NCBI GenBank assembly: GCA_045837725.1
Contig: JBEWZL010000191.1
Coordinates: 62,001-126,000 of the forward strand
Direction of reading: 5' to 3'
Length of the DNA stretch: 64,000 nucleotides
Source of the DNA: Vermamoeba vermiformis
Taxonomy: Eukaryota > Tubulinea > Echinamoebida
The notes under the pieces are model-generated. The model ran no database searches and was not told the origin of the DNA. It was given only the letters and a program-made list of their open reading frames with translations. Positions within the stretch are counted from its first letter, which is position 1. The number at the start of each line of letters is the position of its first letter. Positions 1 to 12,867 of this stretch are shown piece by piece. The position numbers and the translations under genes are program-made.

Positions 1-1796
1 CACGAGCGACTTCCATAGCGACCATGAGGTCATTGAGCACTTGCATAGGCTCTTGATGTACAGGCGCAGGGCCGTTGAGAATCTTCGCAGCCCAGCTCAT
101 GTCCAAGCACAAGAAGCACATGAAGATGCCTCCCGCGAGCAACAAGCCGAGGACGCCAATGCCCCACCAGAACTGCACCTCGATGAGATAATACTCGCCA
201 GCAGCGGCGCCGATAATTCCTATAGCTGCTTGCTGCGGTAGAGCAAAGCCTAAGAGGGCTTTAGTGATGTGAATTGACTGTTGCGTGAATTTGCTCGATC
301 CAAAGGTGATACATTTGTGATTGGTTCCAACCCAAGCAAGGATCCATATGCCACAGAAAGCTGATAGTATTGTCATGCCCGTGAATGGGAATAATAAGCC
401 AATCGCATGAGGGTTCAAGCAAAAGATGATCCAGCACCAGATCGCTCTGATCGGAGCAGATTCGAGATTTCTGTGACGAGCCGCAGGTGTGTATGCGTTT
501 GCAGAAAAACAACAACAGCAACCCGTATTAGCGTTACAACATCCTTCATAGGCCGAAAACTCCATTGTTTCAGCTGCGCGCTTCATTGCTTTTCGGCGCC
601 AAAAATAGGCTCCAATATAAACTCCAACCATGACTGCCGTCGGTCCTAATGTCAAGACAATAGGCAAACCAGTCTTCTGAACTGTAAGTAAATTAAACAC
701 GATTAGATCCGCAACGAAAATGAAAAGACAGTCTGAAAACTCGAAAATTGAATCAAACTTGATATTTACTGAATGGTACTTACATTCTACTTCGCCAAGG
801 CTCGATGAATTGGATAGACTCTTTAAATAGGTATCAATTGTGACGGCATCCGAGATCAAAGCAGTGGGTTGATCTGTGAGTGAGTCGTACGAGCACGCTG
901 AGAACCAAATTAATTAGCTTACTATTAAATAATATATCTCCTAATTAGAGTATCAATTTACCTCTCTGGAATTCGGTTGGGTAAGATGCACAAGACGGGA
1001 TCGAAGCGAATACAGAGCTATCTAACGTGCAATAATTGCTCATGCAAACCCCACCAAGTGAGATGGTATTAGTACTATATCGAACACCAGTAGTAATGCT
1101 AACTGCCAATAAATTTGAACCAGATGGCGCTGATATAATAATCTCCGTATTTAACGCTGGCAATTCTATTAATACTTGTGTAGTATTTTGAGTAATATGA
1201 ATGGTATGTGGGAACCATCCTTGCGTTGCAACTCTTTCTGCTCTCCATCCATCTGCTCTTCGCCACGTTCTTGAAAATATTGCGCAATAATGATATTCAA
1301 ATTTAATTCCAGTAATTCCAGGAGTAGCTGCATATATTGTGGAATTGGATTCGGCCGTAAGCGTGAAGTGAAGGTTGGAAAAAATAACAAATGAGGAGTT
1401 TGTTGCAATGCCACAGGTCTCTGGTTGTCTAGTAAATGGTACTACGTGGCCTGTTCCCCATACGGTGCATGTTTGTTTCAAATCTGTCACGACTTTGGGC
1501 TCATCGTAACAATCTGGACAGATGTTCGGTCTATTCAATGCAGGAACGACTAACTGAGCCGCTGATACTACTGTCTGCGACATACATGATGCGTCTATAC
1601 ATTGCGTGAACGCTAAACCATAGGCGCAAAAGCCAAAGTTGGTAATATCATCCGGCGACGCGTAACTAAATCCAGTAGCGCTCAAACAATAGTCGTTAAT
1701 GCTTTGCACGAGTGGATCGCATTGACCAGTTATAGCATCTTGCTGAAGTGAATAGCCGACTAAAATAAATAAAAGTACGGCTGTCGTTGTGCTCAT
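1..1796 (-). CDS. Secreted-domain multi-pass membrane protein (3' partial)
   Basis: Start chosen at 1796 because it opens a clean signal peptide (MSTTTAVLLFILVGYSL) ending about residue 20; an upstream in-frame extension is less likely. Exons are 962-1796, 784-897 and 681 down to the window edge, with GT-AG borders whose phases match. About 280 residues of Cys-containing, N-glycosylation-rich ectodomain come first (CPDC, CMSNYC). The third exon reads from KTGLPIVLTLGP through a membrane helix, a CCNANTGCCCC cluster that could be palmitoylated, and at least two more helices before the sequence ends. I do not recognise the ectodomain. A receptor role is only a guess, based on the receptor-rich neighbourhood. 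Confidence 0.75.
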
Positions 1797-1896
1797 CTTG
1801 AAAAACAAGACAAAAAAATGAAGGAAAATCTCTAACCGAAAGCTGTCAAATTCGTAAGCGCTGACAAAACCCCCAACATTCCGTAGCTGGTACAAC

Positions 1897-2259
1897 TAGT
1901 ACTAACCTAACTCAGAATGGTCTGCTTCTTCAGATTCAGCTAGATCTGACACAACAAATAATTCAATTGAGATAGTGGCCTATCTTTGCATTTCTATGAG
2001 CATATAATTAATTGAATTGAACAAAGCCTCAGAGCAGCTTAGTTGGTGTCACGAAAAAGGTGTGATTCGCCCGAAATTTACCAGGATCTCTGGTTGGAGC
2101 GAAAACTCGGTCAATTGCTAAAAAGTATAAAAGAACAACTTGATGGCATTATTCTTCATCAACCAAACCAACAAACAACAAGCAAAGTAAGTACTAGAAT
2201 CATCATACAAGAATCAAAATCTAATCGTATCTTAACAGATCTCATCTTTACGCAACACA
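1897..2259. other. Divergent intergenic region with a probable 5'UTR intron
   Basis: This lies between two divergently transcribed genes and should hold both promoters. A likely untranslated-leader intron of the plus-strand gene runs from the GTAAGT near 2187 to the TTAACAG near 2240. No longer open frame looks real. Confidence 0.5.
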
Positions 2260-2751
2260 ATGTCCGACATGTCCGTTCCATCGCTTAAGAATACTTACTA
2301 TGCCAAGTCTGGCGAATCATTGGCCTTTTGGGGCAAAGTTCTAAAAATCGCTTCGGTCACCGTCAGTCTCTTCGGCCTTGACATGATCTTGTTCCAAGAC
2401 GTGCTCAACAAGTTCGTATGGAACAAACTCTTCTTTTTCAACTCCAACTTGCATTTGACGTTCTCATCTGAAACTCAACACTTTATCAACCTGAACTACG
2501 GAGTTATGGGTGCTTTTATGATCGGATGGGGCATCTCGCTTTACCATAACACCAAGACTGCCTTCAGAACATGCGACAAACGCGATTGGAAGGCTTTGGC
2601 AATGTCCGTTGGTGCTTGGTTCATCTCAGACTGCCTTTTCTCAATCAAAATGGGCTACTGGCAAAACGCCGTTTTTAACTTGCCTTTTGGCTTGCTTTTT
2701 GCCGTGCCTTTATTCATGACCAAGAAATACTTTAAGAATGTAGATAAATAG
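2260..2751 (+). CDS. Small four-helix membrane protein, unknown function
   Basis: A single-exon frame of 163 residues starting MSDMSVPS. Four hydrophobic stretches are visible: around residues 25-45 (VLKIASVTVSLFGLDMILF), 75-95 (YGVMGAFMIGWGISLY), 110-130 (ALAMSVGAWFISDCLF) and 138-153. A lysine-rich end (MTKKYFKNVDK) follows. The start is the first ATG after the probable leader intron. AATAAATAA near 2766 could serve polyadenylation, and the gene converges on the lactone oxidase-lipoxygenase gene with only 37 bases between stop codons. I do not recognise the family; the compact helix-only layout resembles uncharacterised bacterial membrane proteins, which is an impression only. Confidence 0.75.
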   Translation: MSDMSVPSLKNTYYAKSGESLAFWGKVLKIASVTVSLFGLDMILFQDVLNKFVWNKLFFFNSNLHLTFSSETQHFINLNYGVMGAFMIGWGISLYHNTKTAFRTCDKRDWKALAMSVGAWFISDCLFSIKMGYWQNAVFNLPFGLLFAVPLFMTKKYFKNVDK

Positions 2752-2788
2752 ATCGTAGTGTATATAAATAAATAACTTACTTTTATTA

Positions 2789-5700
2789 TTAAACATTAGT
2801 ACTATTTGGAATAGCACTAGGCTTCAAGTAACTGTTCGGCAAAAACCTCTTTTCGGCGCGATCTTCAATAATTTTTTCGATCTGTTGCAACGAGCTTTGG
2901 AACTCTCGTACAAATGGTCTGACTTGATCCACTTTATCCAAATTGAAGCTCTTGTAGTCACCGAGATGATCGTAGTGAATGTTGCCGTACTCGAATGTCA
3001 TCGCTTGTTTCATTGCCAAATAAGGTGATGGCAAGGCTTGTTTCAACAGCGTTGTTGAGGAGCCACTTTTAGCCGTTGTATCTTTCGTTAATGAATCCAT
3101 AATAGACTCGGAACAGATCATACTGCAGCCAGACATCAAGTTAACTGCGTCAGAGAAGAAATCGAGTTGACTGAAGTGAATGACTGCGTGGTGCGGACCT
3201 GTAAAATGCGGCATTAGAAATTATGACGAAATTTGAATAAGTTTAGATCCGGCACTTACCAGCCAAGAAAATGATTCGAGTGAGCAATCTAATCAAATCT
3301 TTTCTATTATCCAAGATCTTCTTATCGTTCCAAATAAGACCCTTGATATTACCGCCATTTCGGGATTGCAATTCCGAGATCCAGTTCTGAAGTTCCCAAT
3401 CTTTCTTGACGTCCTTATTGTTCTTATAGAACGTGCAGACATAGTCCGTCACGAACTTTGCGAGAGCATTCCAAATAAGCTTGCCGTCGTCTCTGTAAGG
3501 ATAAACTTTGGGGTACTCTGCAACGCCACGCTCGGTCAACGAATAGTCAAAGTCCAAATCAGTCAAGGTCCACTTCTCGTACGCAACTTCAACGAGCTTC
3601 TTCATTTGGTCCTTTGTGGGCGTCATGAACGGAATTTGCGTATTAAACCTCATTTCTGCGCTACTGAAGGCCGTGTGAGCGACAGAAAAGTTCAAATGCG
3701 GCTCTAAAAGCACGTAGACAGGGTGCCTATTAACTCATTAGTATAAGCCCTACTAAACTATTATCAAAAAATTGAGGTACTTACTCTTTGTGCAAATGAC
3801 GCGGAGTAGCTACAGAGAATGCACCAATCATGGCATGTTGTCCGTACTCGTGTGCGCATAAGCCGTGGTGATTGACAGCAGCGACTTGCACGAAGAACTT
3901 TGCCAGTTCCCAACGCTCGCCTTGTCCGGGAGTAAACACGTGATTATTGATCTCGATGGCTACGGGCACTAATGTCTCGCCATCAAAGACCATGAGGCAG
4001 TAAGGAGCTGCAATGAACTGTTTCTCGTCTTTCTTGGTTTCACCGCGTTGAATGGCGTGGCCAATTTGAGTAAAGATCGAGTAATCGACAAAGAAGACGT
4101 TGCCGCTATTAACTTCCGCTTCGAGGTCTGTTCTCTTATTGACTTGTTGCATCAATACGTTGCTAGTAATAGCTTGATTGATGCTTTGTGGCACTTGATC
4201 CAGCTTCGTGATTCTTCTCAACGACATCGGATCCAATCCAGACAATCGCTGCCAGCCAAACACTTTGTCGTTACAATATGATGTAGGTCCAGGAAGCGGT
4301 GCCGTCTTACCAAAGTCGTTCAAAGGCGCTTTGAGCAAAAGCATTAGACTATGAAAAATGGACCTAAAGTGACACAACTTACCATAGCCGCTGCCAGTGT
4401 TGGCTTTTTTCCAAGTCAAATACTTCCAGTAGTACTTGGCGGTACCAGAAGCCAATGAGCGAAGAGCTTTGCTGACGTATTTAATTGACACTGCAAAGTG
4501 CTTGGTCAACGGGAACTTCTTCGGGATACCAACGCACTTGTTGTGGTAGTAGTGATGTTCGTATTGATAGTTATCACGTGTCTTGGCTAATGCTGTCTTG
4601 CGGGTCTGTTTATGCATAGAATATTGGGGCAGTGAAGGTTCAATGCCAGATCCGTCGCTCAAAAGTTCGATGTACTTTGACTTGTTCAGATCCAATGTCG
4701 ACTTTACTGAGGCCTCGGCGATGACTGGAATTTCGTCAATCTCATCGGCAGTTTTGTCTTGCAATGGCGGCAAGCGGAAGAAATCTTCTAAGAACTCGTT
4801 CAAGAAAGTTCTATTGGGGTCATATCGCTCTCGAACAGCCAAAAATTTGCGAATATTTTCGGGATCGTACTTCTCGTACATCTTCTTCGAGTCAATAAAG
4901 ATCTTGCCCCAATGAGGACGCGCGTCGAATTTGTCCATCATCTCTTGTTCAATCTCCACGAAGAATTCTCGGAACTCAGGATTGTATTTTGACGCCACAA
5001 TGTCAATGCAACAGCTTTGTCGGCCTGAAGAGTGGCCCAAGAAGGTCTTAGAGGCATCAATGAATCTATTACTTGTAAGTAAGTAACAACTAAGGTCTGA
5101 TAGATAGCACTTACCGAGCGTGAAGTGCTTGATCCGCAGGGAAGCTATCTTGGTCCTTCAGTTTGCGGATGCGTTCCATCAAATAACATATAGCCTCGCC
5201 TGACCGCTCAAGGTCAACGGAGAGCTCCATATTCCATACATCAGCACCCCATGGATGATAATGGAAGAGACATCTGTTAGCGGTAAGTAACAGGATCTCG
5301 GTTGGTCACGAGGCCTCTACGTACCTTGAGTTTTCAACTCGTTCAGTGACTGGGAATATAAATTCAGCAGGCTTCCATAAGAATTTCAACATTCTTTTGT
5401 TGAAAGTACGGCAAGCAAATGCCCAGATGTAATTGTACATCGCATTCAGTACGCGTCTTAGAAGGTCTCGTAGTTTGTAGTTAATATGAGTATTCTCGGG
5501 CTCATCTGTTCTGGAGCCAGCGAGCGCCATTGCGTACTCGGCCAAAGGGTACCAAAAGATTTCAGTGAACTGCAATGACAAAATATGTTAGCGGATGTGG
5601 TTAGCGAAGAAACTCCGGTTTACCTCTTGTTCTTTCAAAATAGCAGGAATGTTCTTGCAAAATGTTTGAGCGTCGAGTTTTTTATCCACTCTTTTTACTC

Positions 5701-6804
5701 GCGAGAATTCTACGCACTGAAGGGTAATGTCGACAATTGCGCCTAAAACCGAAAGGTTCAGATAAGGCCACATATCTATATGTTATTCAATTTCATATTT
5801 ATCTTACCTAAGCATCCAAGATTGCAACCAGCTGCTCTAATGTCGTCTTCAGTGGTTACATTCTCCCACAAGTTACCGAATCCGTCCACGATCGAAAACG
5901 AAAGGACGTAATCGCTGAATGTTTTAGTAGTATTACCGGTACCGTGAGCAGCAGTAGCCATAATACCACCAACAGTAGGAAAATTGAATACGGTCGGGCT
6001 CTGGATCTCGAGTCCGTGATCTTGAGCTATTTTGGTCAACGCGGCTACTGATATGCCAGGCTGGGTCTTAATAGTCTTCGAAACCTTATCGACCTCAAGG
6101 ACATTATTCAGTCTTTTAAGGCACATCATCCAGCCTCCTTTACTCGGCTCGACAACTGGAGACCACGAGTAACCTAAAAAGCCACATCCGCATCAGTATT
6201 GAGCTAGCTTTACGTAATTTCGAAGAAGCAATGATACGGGAGATTCGATTTGATAGATTCGATCCATAAAATACTTTTAAATTGGCATTCGAAGCCGAGT
6301 TTTCCAATGGATCTCGACGAAACGGTCTGGACAACATTGACAGCAGGGAGAAAGGCCCCGTAATAAAATTAATCTACTTACCGCCTCCAATTACTCTAAT
6401 CTTCTGACCGAGCTCATTGGCCTTCTTAACGATTAATATGACTTCCTCAACGCACTCAGGCTCGAAATAGCTGGATGGTAAATTCAACTCGGTTAGTAGC
6501 CGCACTACGTCGTAGATGATTATATTGGCTGGAAATGATGTCATATTAAGTAGCACTGATAGTACTGAGTACTGACTTACCCCTCGATGAACGTTTTTTT
6601 GTTACCGAACCAGTTTTGCCAAGCACGATCGACTTTCATTTCTTCAAAGGTTCGCGGGCCTTTAGCCTTGCGCTTCAAGTGCAGTATGTCGGTGTATATT
6701 CTCGTCCATACTCGGTAAAGTAGATTGACGAAGGAAACGAAGATCGCGAGTGATAGGTGTTGTCGGCTGAAAGTCCAGCAGCGCTTAATGGGCTTGTCTG
6801 TCAT
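2789..6804 (-). CDS. Sugar-1,4-lactone oxidase / lipoxygenase fusion protein
   Basis: Ten exons (6581-6804, 6382-6470, 5808-6173, 5624-5742, 5325-5569, 5115-5273, 4383-5065, 3785-4328, 3260-3726, 2789-3198) add to 1,101 codons plus stop. An N-terminal membrane anchor (LSLAIFVSFVNLLY) leads into an FAD-binding PCMH domain (VIGGGYSWSP near 100-109; PTVGGIMATAAHGTG). An ALO-type domain follows, ending with ARPHWGK near 450. After a linker a lipoxygenase core runs to the end: FGWQRLSGLDP, the metal helix HHGLCAHEYGQH (about His783 and His788), ATPRHL, HPVYVLLEPH, HAVIHFSQ (about His969 and His973) and C-terminal IPNSTNV. No PLAT domain is seen. The long exon 4383-5065 runs from the oxidase end into the lipoxygenase, so the join is not a splice guess. 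Expected chemistry: lactone oxidation making H2O2, and fatty-acid dioxygenation. Confidence 0.9.
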
Positions 6805-7600
6805 TGTAATACTTGTTGTGTTGTTTTACTTTGTTAGTTAGAGGATTTAAAAATGATGTCCAACAGCTGTCGCTGTTTTATCGACAAAGGGTTCAGATTG
6901 GCTGAAAACAATTTGAGATTTGCTAGCAATTCGAATGAAAATTGAGCTGAGCGTAATTTATTGCCGAAATAAAACACAAACCAATATATTTATATTATTC
7001 TTTGAACGGGCGCCTTAGAGTATTGAAAATAATAAATAATAACAAAAGTCGATCGAGCGAAAAACCACAAAATTCTGGACCGCTCATTGTCCGCTCCGAT
7101 CTAGAATAATTTTGCGAGTAATAATAGAACTAATGGAAGGGTCAAACGACCGTTCCACGCAACGAGTAGTTCAATCCAAAACGTAACGGCTACTTATCTG
7201 GTAACAAGGTCGCTCGCGGGAAGGTATGCAGAACGGCTAAAAAATCGTGCTAGTACTGCTCATACTTCTTGTTGTTACTTTGACAAATGATCGAGAAACC
7301 CTAAACCAAACAAGCCGTTGTGTGAACCACAATAAATTTAAAGGTGATTTGAAAGCGTGGTTGAATGGGCTGGTTGAGCCGATTTGTGAATTGTAGGCTT
7401 GCGTTGGGCAATAATAGCCCCCTCGTCTGCCACTTCGGTGATTCCAAACAACTTACTGTTAAACGATTCACAATTCGAGTGGATGTGCGTGTAACTCGCA
7501 CCCGAGCCTACTACTCCTTTTTTTTGCTTCAGAGACCTTTACAACACGAATCCGTTTTTGATTAAATTACTTTTATCTATCTAACATGAGTCTAGCACGG
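6805..7600. other. Intergenic: fusion-gene promoter and ARMH3 3' flank
   Basis: About 800 bases between two minus-strand genes. The short open frames here on either strand show no recognisable protein. The part next to 6804 should carry the promoter of the fusion gene and the part next to 7601 the 3'UTR of ARMH3. No repeat or RNA gene seen. Confidence 0.4.
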
Positions 7601-10600
7601 TTAGATGCTTAGCAACGAGGTCGGTTTAGGATCTCGCAGATCGTTGCAAATTGTTCGCACTAGTTGCGTAAAAAACGGATCCTCTTGTGGATGTTCTGAG
7701 TACGGTTCGTACTTGTCCAAATTATCCTCCAATCGTAACTTCAAATTTTCGTAGTTTGACTTGATCAACTGCATAACCTGTTCATCCAGCAACCATTAGC
7801 ATGCGCACTCAATTATAAGGAATAGGTCATATATGGGCACGTACTTGTTGTGGCGACATGATCTTATCGGGATTGTTGACGGTCCAATGCTCAATCTTAT
7901 TCGAGAAGTGGTCCACGATAGTCTTTATGTTGGCCATAGTTGATAGTACCACCTTATTGGGGTCGTGTTGTTCGACTAAATATATGTATTAATACTAACA
8001 TTAGTATTATAGTAATAACGTACCAGCTTCGTAGAACTTGAGCAGATCGCTGCGGCAGCGAATCATTTCGTAGTACAGGTCATCGTAGTCGACGGAGTTT
8101 GGTAGTAGGATATCTCCGAATGTAATAAACATGTTCAATATAATCACCATCTATAGTTTAAATGCCTTAGTGTTCTGTTCCGCCCGAGATCAGAATCCAG
8201 ATTTGTCTTACCTTGGCGCACAAGACTAGAGTCTCTGTGTGACCATTTGCAAGCTCTTTAGGCACAATACTCTTCATAAATATCAACAACAAGTTCCAGA
8301 GTGACTTCCACTTGACGTTCATTCGCACACGGAACTTCTTCTCGTAACACAACATGCGATGAATAATGTCGAGACCTCGGCCCAGCAGATCACTATTGAA
8401 CGTGCGACCACCGTTTAGTCGCACAAATTGGATCACTAAGTCAACTATAGCATTAGCTAGTGTTCGTTTTTCCATATTGATCGTCTTTTTCTTTGACTGT
8501 GCAAATGCGGATCAGTAACGAACATAAGTGACTAGTGTTATACGTACCTGAGTATTGATTTTGATAAAGGCGACAACGGCTACCAATTTTTCATCGTGGA
8601 TCAATCGGCAAACTTCATTATCTTCCACGAGCACGAGCAGAGTCAACAGCACGGCCTTCGTGTGTTGCAAGTTTCTAAGAATAAATTTAGCATCATATGC
8701 CATATTTGTAGAGACAAACGTACCTCGTATCTTTAGCCGATGAAAAGATGATAGCAGCGAGCTTGAGGTAAGACACGAGTAAATTAGGGACGATGGGGAG
8801 TCGTCGCGGTGTTGGAGGTTGCATAGGTCCCGAGCCCATGGATTGAGAGCCTAGCGATTTGGGTTCTAAACAAATAATGAATACTTCCGCACAACAGCAT
8901 ATACTCGACTTACCAGCACTATTTTGCTCGTTGTTCTGAGCATTGTTATTATCCGAAATTGTCACGTTGCCCATCGATTCCACTGTCGAGCTAACAATCA
9001 AATCGGTATCGTTAGCACTGTTAGGGTTATTGTTATTGTTTGCAGGCGGTGGTATCGTTGGTTGCGATGAAGCCTTTGGTGGCATGTGAAAAGGTGCCTC
9101 GGTCTCGTGGAATATTGACTGCATGAAGTTGTTGTTTAAATACAACAGCTCATACACGGTCAACAAGAATGCACCGATCTTATGCTTCTCGTCTACAGCA
9201 CTATATTACGAAATTCGTTAATACGAGGAACCTTCATTACTAGAAAACAACGCGTACTTTTCACTCTTCCGCGGTGACACGAAACTAGTCAAATATCCGG
9301 TGAATCGAGAGAACATGCCCGGCGTTTGTTTAGACACTTGCACTTGCTCCAAGTCCCTAGTAAGATGTTCAAATTAGTCTCATAATCATAAAGGTCCTAT
9401 TCTAAGTTTTATATGACATACTTGATCAATTCGTTGCTTTGCACGGTCAACACTTGGGCGAATGTTTTAAACAGCTCTTCGTTATGAAGCTCTTTAAGGC
9501 CTCTATAATACGCATTATTTACATCGTGTTTCTTGTAATTGGCCAATAACGTCATTGTCATAATTGCATCGAAGGCTAGTGATTGCGTGTACGATAGTTT
9601 GAATACCTAAAAATAGAAATATTGGTAATTGAGCGTAGATGTGATGAATTACTCGAGAGTAGAGATTTTTCCATATTTGGAAACTTACTTGCAAAAAGGC
9701 AGAGAAAATTTCGTATTGAACAAGATATTCGATGAGATTGTTTTCATGAAATTGATCTTGGCCAGTCAATATAGTAATGTACAGCTTCAATGCTCGTTCT
9801 TTTTGCGCGCCTGCATGTTCGCTGCTAGCTGAAAAAATTTGTGCAATGTTTGTCGTCAATGATTTGAAAATTGTCTCGACGTTGTTTGGCTCCGCAATTA
9901 AATTTAAAATTTCTTTTGAGTTGAGCTTCTTCTTGTATAAGAGTTCCAATAATATAGTCATTGTCTGTAACATTTCAAAATTAGCAATTTGTGCGCGCAA
10001 ATTGAGATTTCTCTCGGTTTCAGATCCGGCGACGAGCCAGGTATAAGGTTATATCTATGGACTATATGATAATATTATAGGAGCCACATACCTCTAAAGC
10101 ATGGCTAATACGTAGCTGATTTCCGTCATTAATTGTTTCTATGCATTTTTGAAAAATGATCTGTACATTTGCCTGTCGACAAAAAAAATAATAAGCATTA
10201 AATATCGATAGAATGAGCATTAATGTATTATTAAACCGTAATTCCAATTCATAAAAATATTATTTCCGATTTTTGAGGTCGGATCTTGTTTTTATATGAA
10301 AATTTTCTGTGCATGTATGATATTGTATTTTATGAATAGGAACTTACTTTCACTTTTAATAAATCGGCTTCAGGAATGTTTAAGCAGTTTTCTAAGCAGC
10401 TGTGATTGATTTTCAGCAAAAAGAGTTCGTCCCAAAACTCTGGTCTGCTAATGCCAGGATCTTCACCCTAAATATTCATATAAATACACATAATTCATGT
10501 AATGCTTATTTATAAGCTTAAATATTATTTTCTGCATTATTAATTGAATTATTTTGATGACGTCGATTTTGCTGAGCCAGTTGAAGTTAGCTCAATTACT

Positions 10601-10733
10601 ATTATTACGCATGTAATTCAAATATCTATTATTGTACCTTAAATAAGCTCTCGTAAATAGCCACGAATTTTGGTTTTAAATCTGCTTTCGATCCAGCACC
10701 TCGGGAAAGCGCCAAACGATTAGGTTCAGCCAT
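7601..10733 (-). CDS. ARMH3: ARMH3-like armadillo-helical protein (DUF1741)
   Basis: Translation starts at 10733 (MAEPNRLALSRGAG). The first exons read FVAIYESLFK, GEDPGISRPEFWDELF and LLKINHSCLENCL, which follow the start of human ARMH3/C10orf76 (LFDGEDLARRHPDFWDDFFLLKVN). Later exons are helix-rich with a low-complexity Asn/Pro segment near 9000 (PPPANNNNNPN). The frame ends at 7601 after ICNDLRDPKPTSLL. Many small exons span about 3.1 kb, roughly in keeping with the family's length of about 690 residues. In animals ARMH3 acts at the Golgi, binding GBF1 and PI4KB to control PI4P; the same role here is inferred. Exact borders of several middle exons were not worked out. Confidence 0.8.
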
Positions 10734-10977
10734 TGTAATATACACTTAAAAAATACAAACGCGTAATTAATGTGACTTAATTCACGTCTTGTGGTGCTGA
10801 GGTTATTTTAAGATGGATGCTGGGATAAAAAATACTGGTGCAAATTATTCCGTGCTCGGGGATCCCACGTGATCAACGTGAAATTTTGAGGCTGCTATTA
10901 AATAGGTCATAATATGTTCAGATTAACAATTTACTACTATTCTACATCATTATAAAGCGGATCGAGCAAGAGAAATC

Positions 10978-12613
10978 TTATTTCTTTTTAGCAGGTTGAA
11001 GAGCCTTCTTTAGCTTAGTATATCGTTGCTCTTGACTCTCATCGACTATTTTACCGATAAAGAACTCCATATCTTTCAATATCTCGACGTCCACGAGATC
11101 TACAATCGTGCTCGCGGTCTGCGTGTTCTTGGCTTTTACATTCTCTTCGGCAGCGTTTAAACTGTTGGCAACGATATCTCTAATATACTAGACGGGGGTT
11201 AGTAAGAAAATAGAGGCATTATTGATATTAAAAGTACAAGGTAAGCGAGAAATGGTTGCCGGATCTCGATGGATCCGCTCGGTTCAAACTTACGTTTACA
11301 AGAATTTTGTTCTTTTCAGTAAGGGAGGCAATCGTCTCCTTATCTTTAGCACTGCTGCTCTTTGAACTTCTCGGTTTAGCCTCTTGCGGCGTTGGTTTAA
11401 CTTCGCTTGCATTTGTAATTCTCATTCCCTAATAGCGGATCCGTTAGTTTGCTACTAATACGACCTTCAACATTATTGACATTATATATTTACCTTCTGC
11501 AACCAACGCATGCCCATTAAGAACTCTTCAAAACCGATTTTACCGTCGTCATTAATATCCAAGTTCTTAAACAACGCATCGAACTGCTCCTTAGGCGTTT
11601 CAATGCTAAATAATAAAATTAATAAAATTATTTAGGCACTAATAGAACAATATGAGCTAAAGAAGAATAAGGCTCAGTGATATATACCCTAAATCGTTCA
11701 TAAGCTTCTTAAGCTCTTTCTTCGTTACAACACCATCGCCTATATATTATACGCCTATATTAATATAATCGTATCGTGGCTATTATAATCGATTGCCATT
11801 ACCATCAGTGTCGCATAATTTGAAAAGTTCTTTCATTTCTTGCACTTGCGAGTCATTGAGCGTCACCAAGAACTATACAATACTATTATATTAGTATAAA
11901 TCGTTAATGTAGTTTCTATAACATACGTTTGCAATTGAAGCGGTGCGTTTGTGAGCAGATCCAATGCTGTCAGATTGTTTTCTCTTTGCGGGAGGAGTAT
12001 TGCTGTTTGATGGTTGTGGCGATTGTGGTTTAGGGTCATTTGATAAGCTCATAAGCAATCGCGTGGACTAAACATTAATTAAGAATTAAAAACGGATCTC
12101 AAAAATAATAAATTGTATTTTTTGTGTCTTTTGCCATTTATACTTTACTTTAATATTATATAATCAATATATTGATATATTATCGATATTTACCTTTTGA
12201 ATCCATCTCATTCCGCCCAAAAATTCGTTAAAGTTGATTTTTTGATCTCCATCTGTTTACCGGCGGTTAATAAATCAAATAATATTCAAAAAAAATTACT
12301 ATTAAATATTGCGCAAATTGTAACTTACTTTGATCGAGTTCTTTGAATAACGTCTCGATCTCAGTTTTACTCGCTTTAGTTAACTCTGTCATGAGACTCG
12401 TAAGCTCTTCCAAATCAATATGACCATCCCCATCCTTATCACATTGATTAAAGAGCTCTTTCATCGCACTGATCTGCTCGTAAGTCAGATCTTGCGCGAA
12501 CTGTTCGAAATATCGGTTAGTCTTGGTTGCATATCATATAAAAGCCATCATACTTGAGCTACGGAGTCTTTTTTAACCAATTTACGTTGATCTCGTTTTG
12601 ATTGTTGTGCCAT
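10978..12613 (-). CDS. Protein with four EF-hands
   Basis: Starts MAQQSKRDQRKLVKKDSVAQ at 12613 and ends ALQPAKKK at 10978. Four canonical calcium loops can be read: DKDGDGHIDLEE, DQNGDQKINFNE (across an exon join), DTDGDGVVTKKE and DINDDGKIGFEE. Each pair ends in the same phrase, FLGGMRWIQK or FLMGMRWLQK, so the two halves look like an internal duplication separated by a Ser/Pro-rich linker. The C-terminus is Lys/Ser-rich and then helical. All four loops keep acidic residues at positions 1, 3 or 5, and 12, so binding is expected at each. A calmodulin-like sensor with extra tails is the safest description; no partner can be named. Confidence 0.85.
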
Positions 12614-12867
12614 GTTGAATTTTTGCGAGAGAATGCTTTATCTCGTAATTCACCACCTTGAAATACCGCAAGAGCTCATTTGGCATAATAAGCCTAATTT
12701 TTTGGCTATTATCGTAATATGAAAGAGATTTTAGGCAATTTATAGTTGTTACTAATGCGCGCTTTAGCAATGGCCAGACCAAACTAGATCGGGAGAATAG
12801 AAAAAACCGGTATTCAAAAGAATTACCATTCTTGTTAAAACTTCAAAGGTTTTAATTAGTCTGATCA

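Noticed and set aside
4329-4382. Several introns are multiples of three and stop-free (4329-4382, 23201-23260, 54283-54339, 60009-60095), as if made for in-frame retention
   Set aside because: With roughly a hundred short introns in the window, about one in twelve is expected to look like this by chance. The protein families fit the spliced forms better.
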